Program-made: the position numbers and the translations under genes | The notes under the pieces: model-generated | The model's input: only the letters and a program-made list of their open reading frames with translations | The model's database searches: none | What the model was told of the DNA's origin: nothing | Shown: piece after piece, positions 62,552 to 64,000 of the stretch | Position numbering within the stretch: position 1 is the first letter of the stretch | Layout of the letters: each line of letters starts with the position of its first letter | Source of the DNA: Immersiella caudata | Taxonomy: Eukaryota > Ascomycota > Sordariomycetes > Sordariales > Lasiosphaeriaceae | Reading direction: 5' to 3' | Assembly (NCBI GenBank): GCA_030512335.1 | Contig: JAULSU010000003.1 | Location: 806,001-870,000 of the forward strand | DNA: 64,000 nucleotides

Positions 62552-62967
62552 TTGGCTGCATCAGTCAAGCGCGCGTACGAGATGCATCTCCCTGTGACGT
62601 GCGAAAGCTGCTTTGTTGCAAGGAACTAAGGCTGAGTGGGAGCAAAAGTCGAGAAGTGCGCTGCCATGAGCAGAAGGGCTAGAGCCTGATGCGTGATATT
62701 TCTTTCGGCTTCGTCCGGATGTCGCGTTGTGGCAGTGCAAGGCAGAGGCATGGAATGCCTGATTTTCTCGTCGAGAAGTGGCCATCTGGTTGGTTAAGAC
62801 TCCCGAGCTGCGTTTCTAGTCCAGCCTGCAAAGCGGGGTCGCATGCATGGCTTGCACAGCTGTGGGAAAGAGGTGTGGGTGACTGCAGGCGCGACCCTCA
62901 CAGGTGTGGTAGTGCATCTGACCTGCAAAATCTCCTCGCAATCCTTTTCTTCAAATATCGGCACAAA
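62552..62967. other. Divergent intergenic region
   Basis: Between the protease-like gene and the last gene. An in-frame upstream extension of the last gene exists but reads like non-coding sequence. Confidence 0.45.
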
Positions 62968-64000
62968 ATGGACCTAAAATTACTCGGCGCACTCGGCGAC
63001 ATTACTGAAGAGCAGCTTCGTAGCCTGCATACATCGCTATGGAACTGGAACAGCTGCGCAGCCTGCTCCTCTAGAGCAAATGCGCCATGCGAGATCTCAT
63101 GTCCCACTCGTCGCGCTGGGCAACTGGGCCCGTTTAACAACTTCTACAAAACAACAACATCTCGCCACCTGAGCGAGTTCACCTCTTCAAATGAGCTCGC
63201 ACTCAGGGGTCATGAAGATCTGATAGAGGTCATCCGCTATCTCAAAGAAAGGCCCAACGTCCCGCGCCAGCAACTCACCGCAGACTTCTTTTCCGACCGC
63301 GCGAAAAGGGAAGGCTCCCGCGAACAGCCAAACGTCCATGATCAAGACCGAGCCTTCGACCTCGCCGCTCGCATTCTCATCATGCTCAACTGCTCCACCG
63401 AGCTCAACCAAGTCGAGGCGCTCCTCGAGGAGGGCCCGCGGCTTGTAACCTGGGCAAAGGGGAACTCTCTCGCCAAGTTCATCGCTGCCACATTCCCGAC
63501 GACCGACCACCCCAGCCTCAACGACCCCAACCAACGATCCAAAGCCAACACCCTCAAACTCGGACTCCAAGCCCGCCGTCTAACTAAGATAGCCGGTCTA
63601 ACCTTCCGACCGACCGATAACCTCGCCGACCACCTCCGTCTCGACCCCAAAGAAGGCACCATCGAAATCTTCCACCACACCCGAGCCCTCAAAGAGTTTC
63701 TCATTGCAACTCAACAGGACCATTCAACCCCCACAATGAAGTAACTAACCCCCTCCTCCACTTCCCCGGTGCCCTCCCCCTTCTCCCCTTCTGCCTCACC
63801 TGCCTCTCCCCAACCAAGCCACCCAGCTAACACCCCTCCAGCCCCTACCTCCCCCGCAACCTAGCTCTAGAAGTAATCGACACCATCCAAAAAATCCTCT
63901 TCCCCCTCGGCTCCCCCTCTGAACCCCTCCTGCGCACCCTCATCGTCAAACACGCCTTCGATCCAGACTGCCTCCGCCTCGTCGATCCCGCTCCGTACCG
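62968..64000 (+). CDS. Unknown fungal protein, 5' part (runs off the window)
   Basis: Exon 1 62968-63740, intron 63741-63841, exon 2 from 63842 to the edge, in frame. ATG 62968 starts MDLKLLGALGDITEEQLRSL. Conserved-looking blocks follow: FNNFYKTTTSRHLSEFTSS, GHEDLIEVIRYLKERPNVPR, QQLTADFFSD, DLAARILIMLNCSTE, and exon 2 RNLALEVIDTIQKILFPLG. These resemble a group of hypothetical Pezizomycotina proteins without a named domain. A Cys-rich piece (SCAACSSRANAPCEISC) could also be an unspliced intron. Cytosolic, no signal peptide. The remaining part is outside the window, so the function cannot be judged. Confidence 0.6.

Overview
The window looks like chromosomal DNA of a filamentous ascomycete (Pezizomycotina, most likely a Sordariomycete). 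The evidence is short GT-AG introns of about 50-80 bp in most genes, fungus-specific families (HET, DUF7580, DUF7708, DUF7730, DUF8035, UstYa, CFEM, Zn2Cys6), GPI-anchored secreted proteins, and a pogo/Fot1-type transposon whose transposase is riddled with TAA/TAG stops, as RIP would leave it. There is no operon logic: genes lie on both strands, each with its own promoter. All gene models were built by eye from frame, splice-site consensus and family resemblance; exon limits are given where they could be worked out.

Layout. 0-8.3 kb: the start of an M3 peptidase, a small unknown protein, a Zn2Cys6 plus C2H2-like regulator, a secreted tyrosinase and a secreted metallo-beta-lactamase-fold protein. 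8.8-17.2 kb: a zone rich in small secreted cysteine-rich proteins (two paralogous 10-Cys Kex2-type precursors, a 6-Cys peptide and a two-repeat Cys protein), with an initiator tRNA-Met, a CHORD-like zinc protein, a DUF7580 protein and a regulator carrying CreA/Mig1-like fingers at its C-terminus. 17.8-19.7 kb: a degenerate pogo/Fot1 element. 20-33.6 kb: a HET protein, a Glu/Val-repeat secreted peptide, a divergent AAA-ATPase / DUF7708 pair, and fragments of a second copy of that pair flanking a membrane protein and a broken DUF7730 gene. 33.6-42.5 kb: a UstYa-type protein, an amino-acid permease, a Myb-like and a ubiquitin-like-domain protein, a secreted amidohydrolase and a membrane protein.

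43.3-54.3 kb is the most coherent functional block: two CFEM-like cell-surface proteins, a ferric/cupric reductase, a Ctr copper transporter and two BIM1/X325-type (LPMO-like) copper-binding GPI proteins in divergent orientation. Together these could reduce, capture and import extracellular copper (and possibly iron or heme). A shared 11-base motif related to Mac1-type copper-response elements lies upstream of both the reductase and the transporter.

54.7-64 kb: an F-box-like protein, an ABHD12-like hydrolase, a membrane protein with an apparent C-terminal frameshift, a 1153-residue intracellular trypsin-like (intact His-Asp-Ser) plus DUF8035 protein, and the start of an unknown fungal protein that runs off the window.
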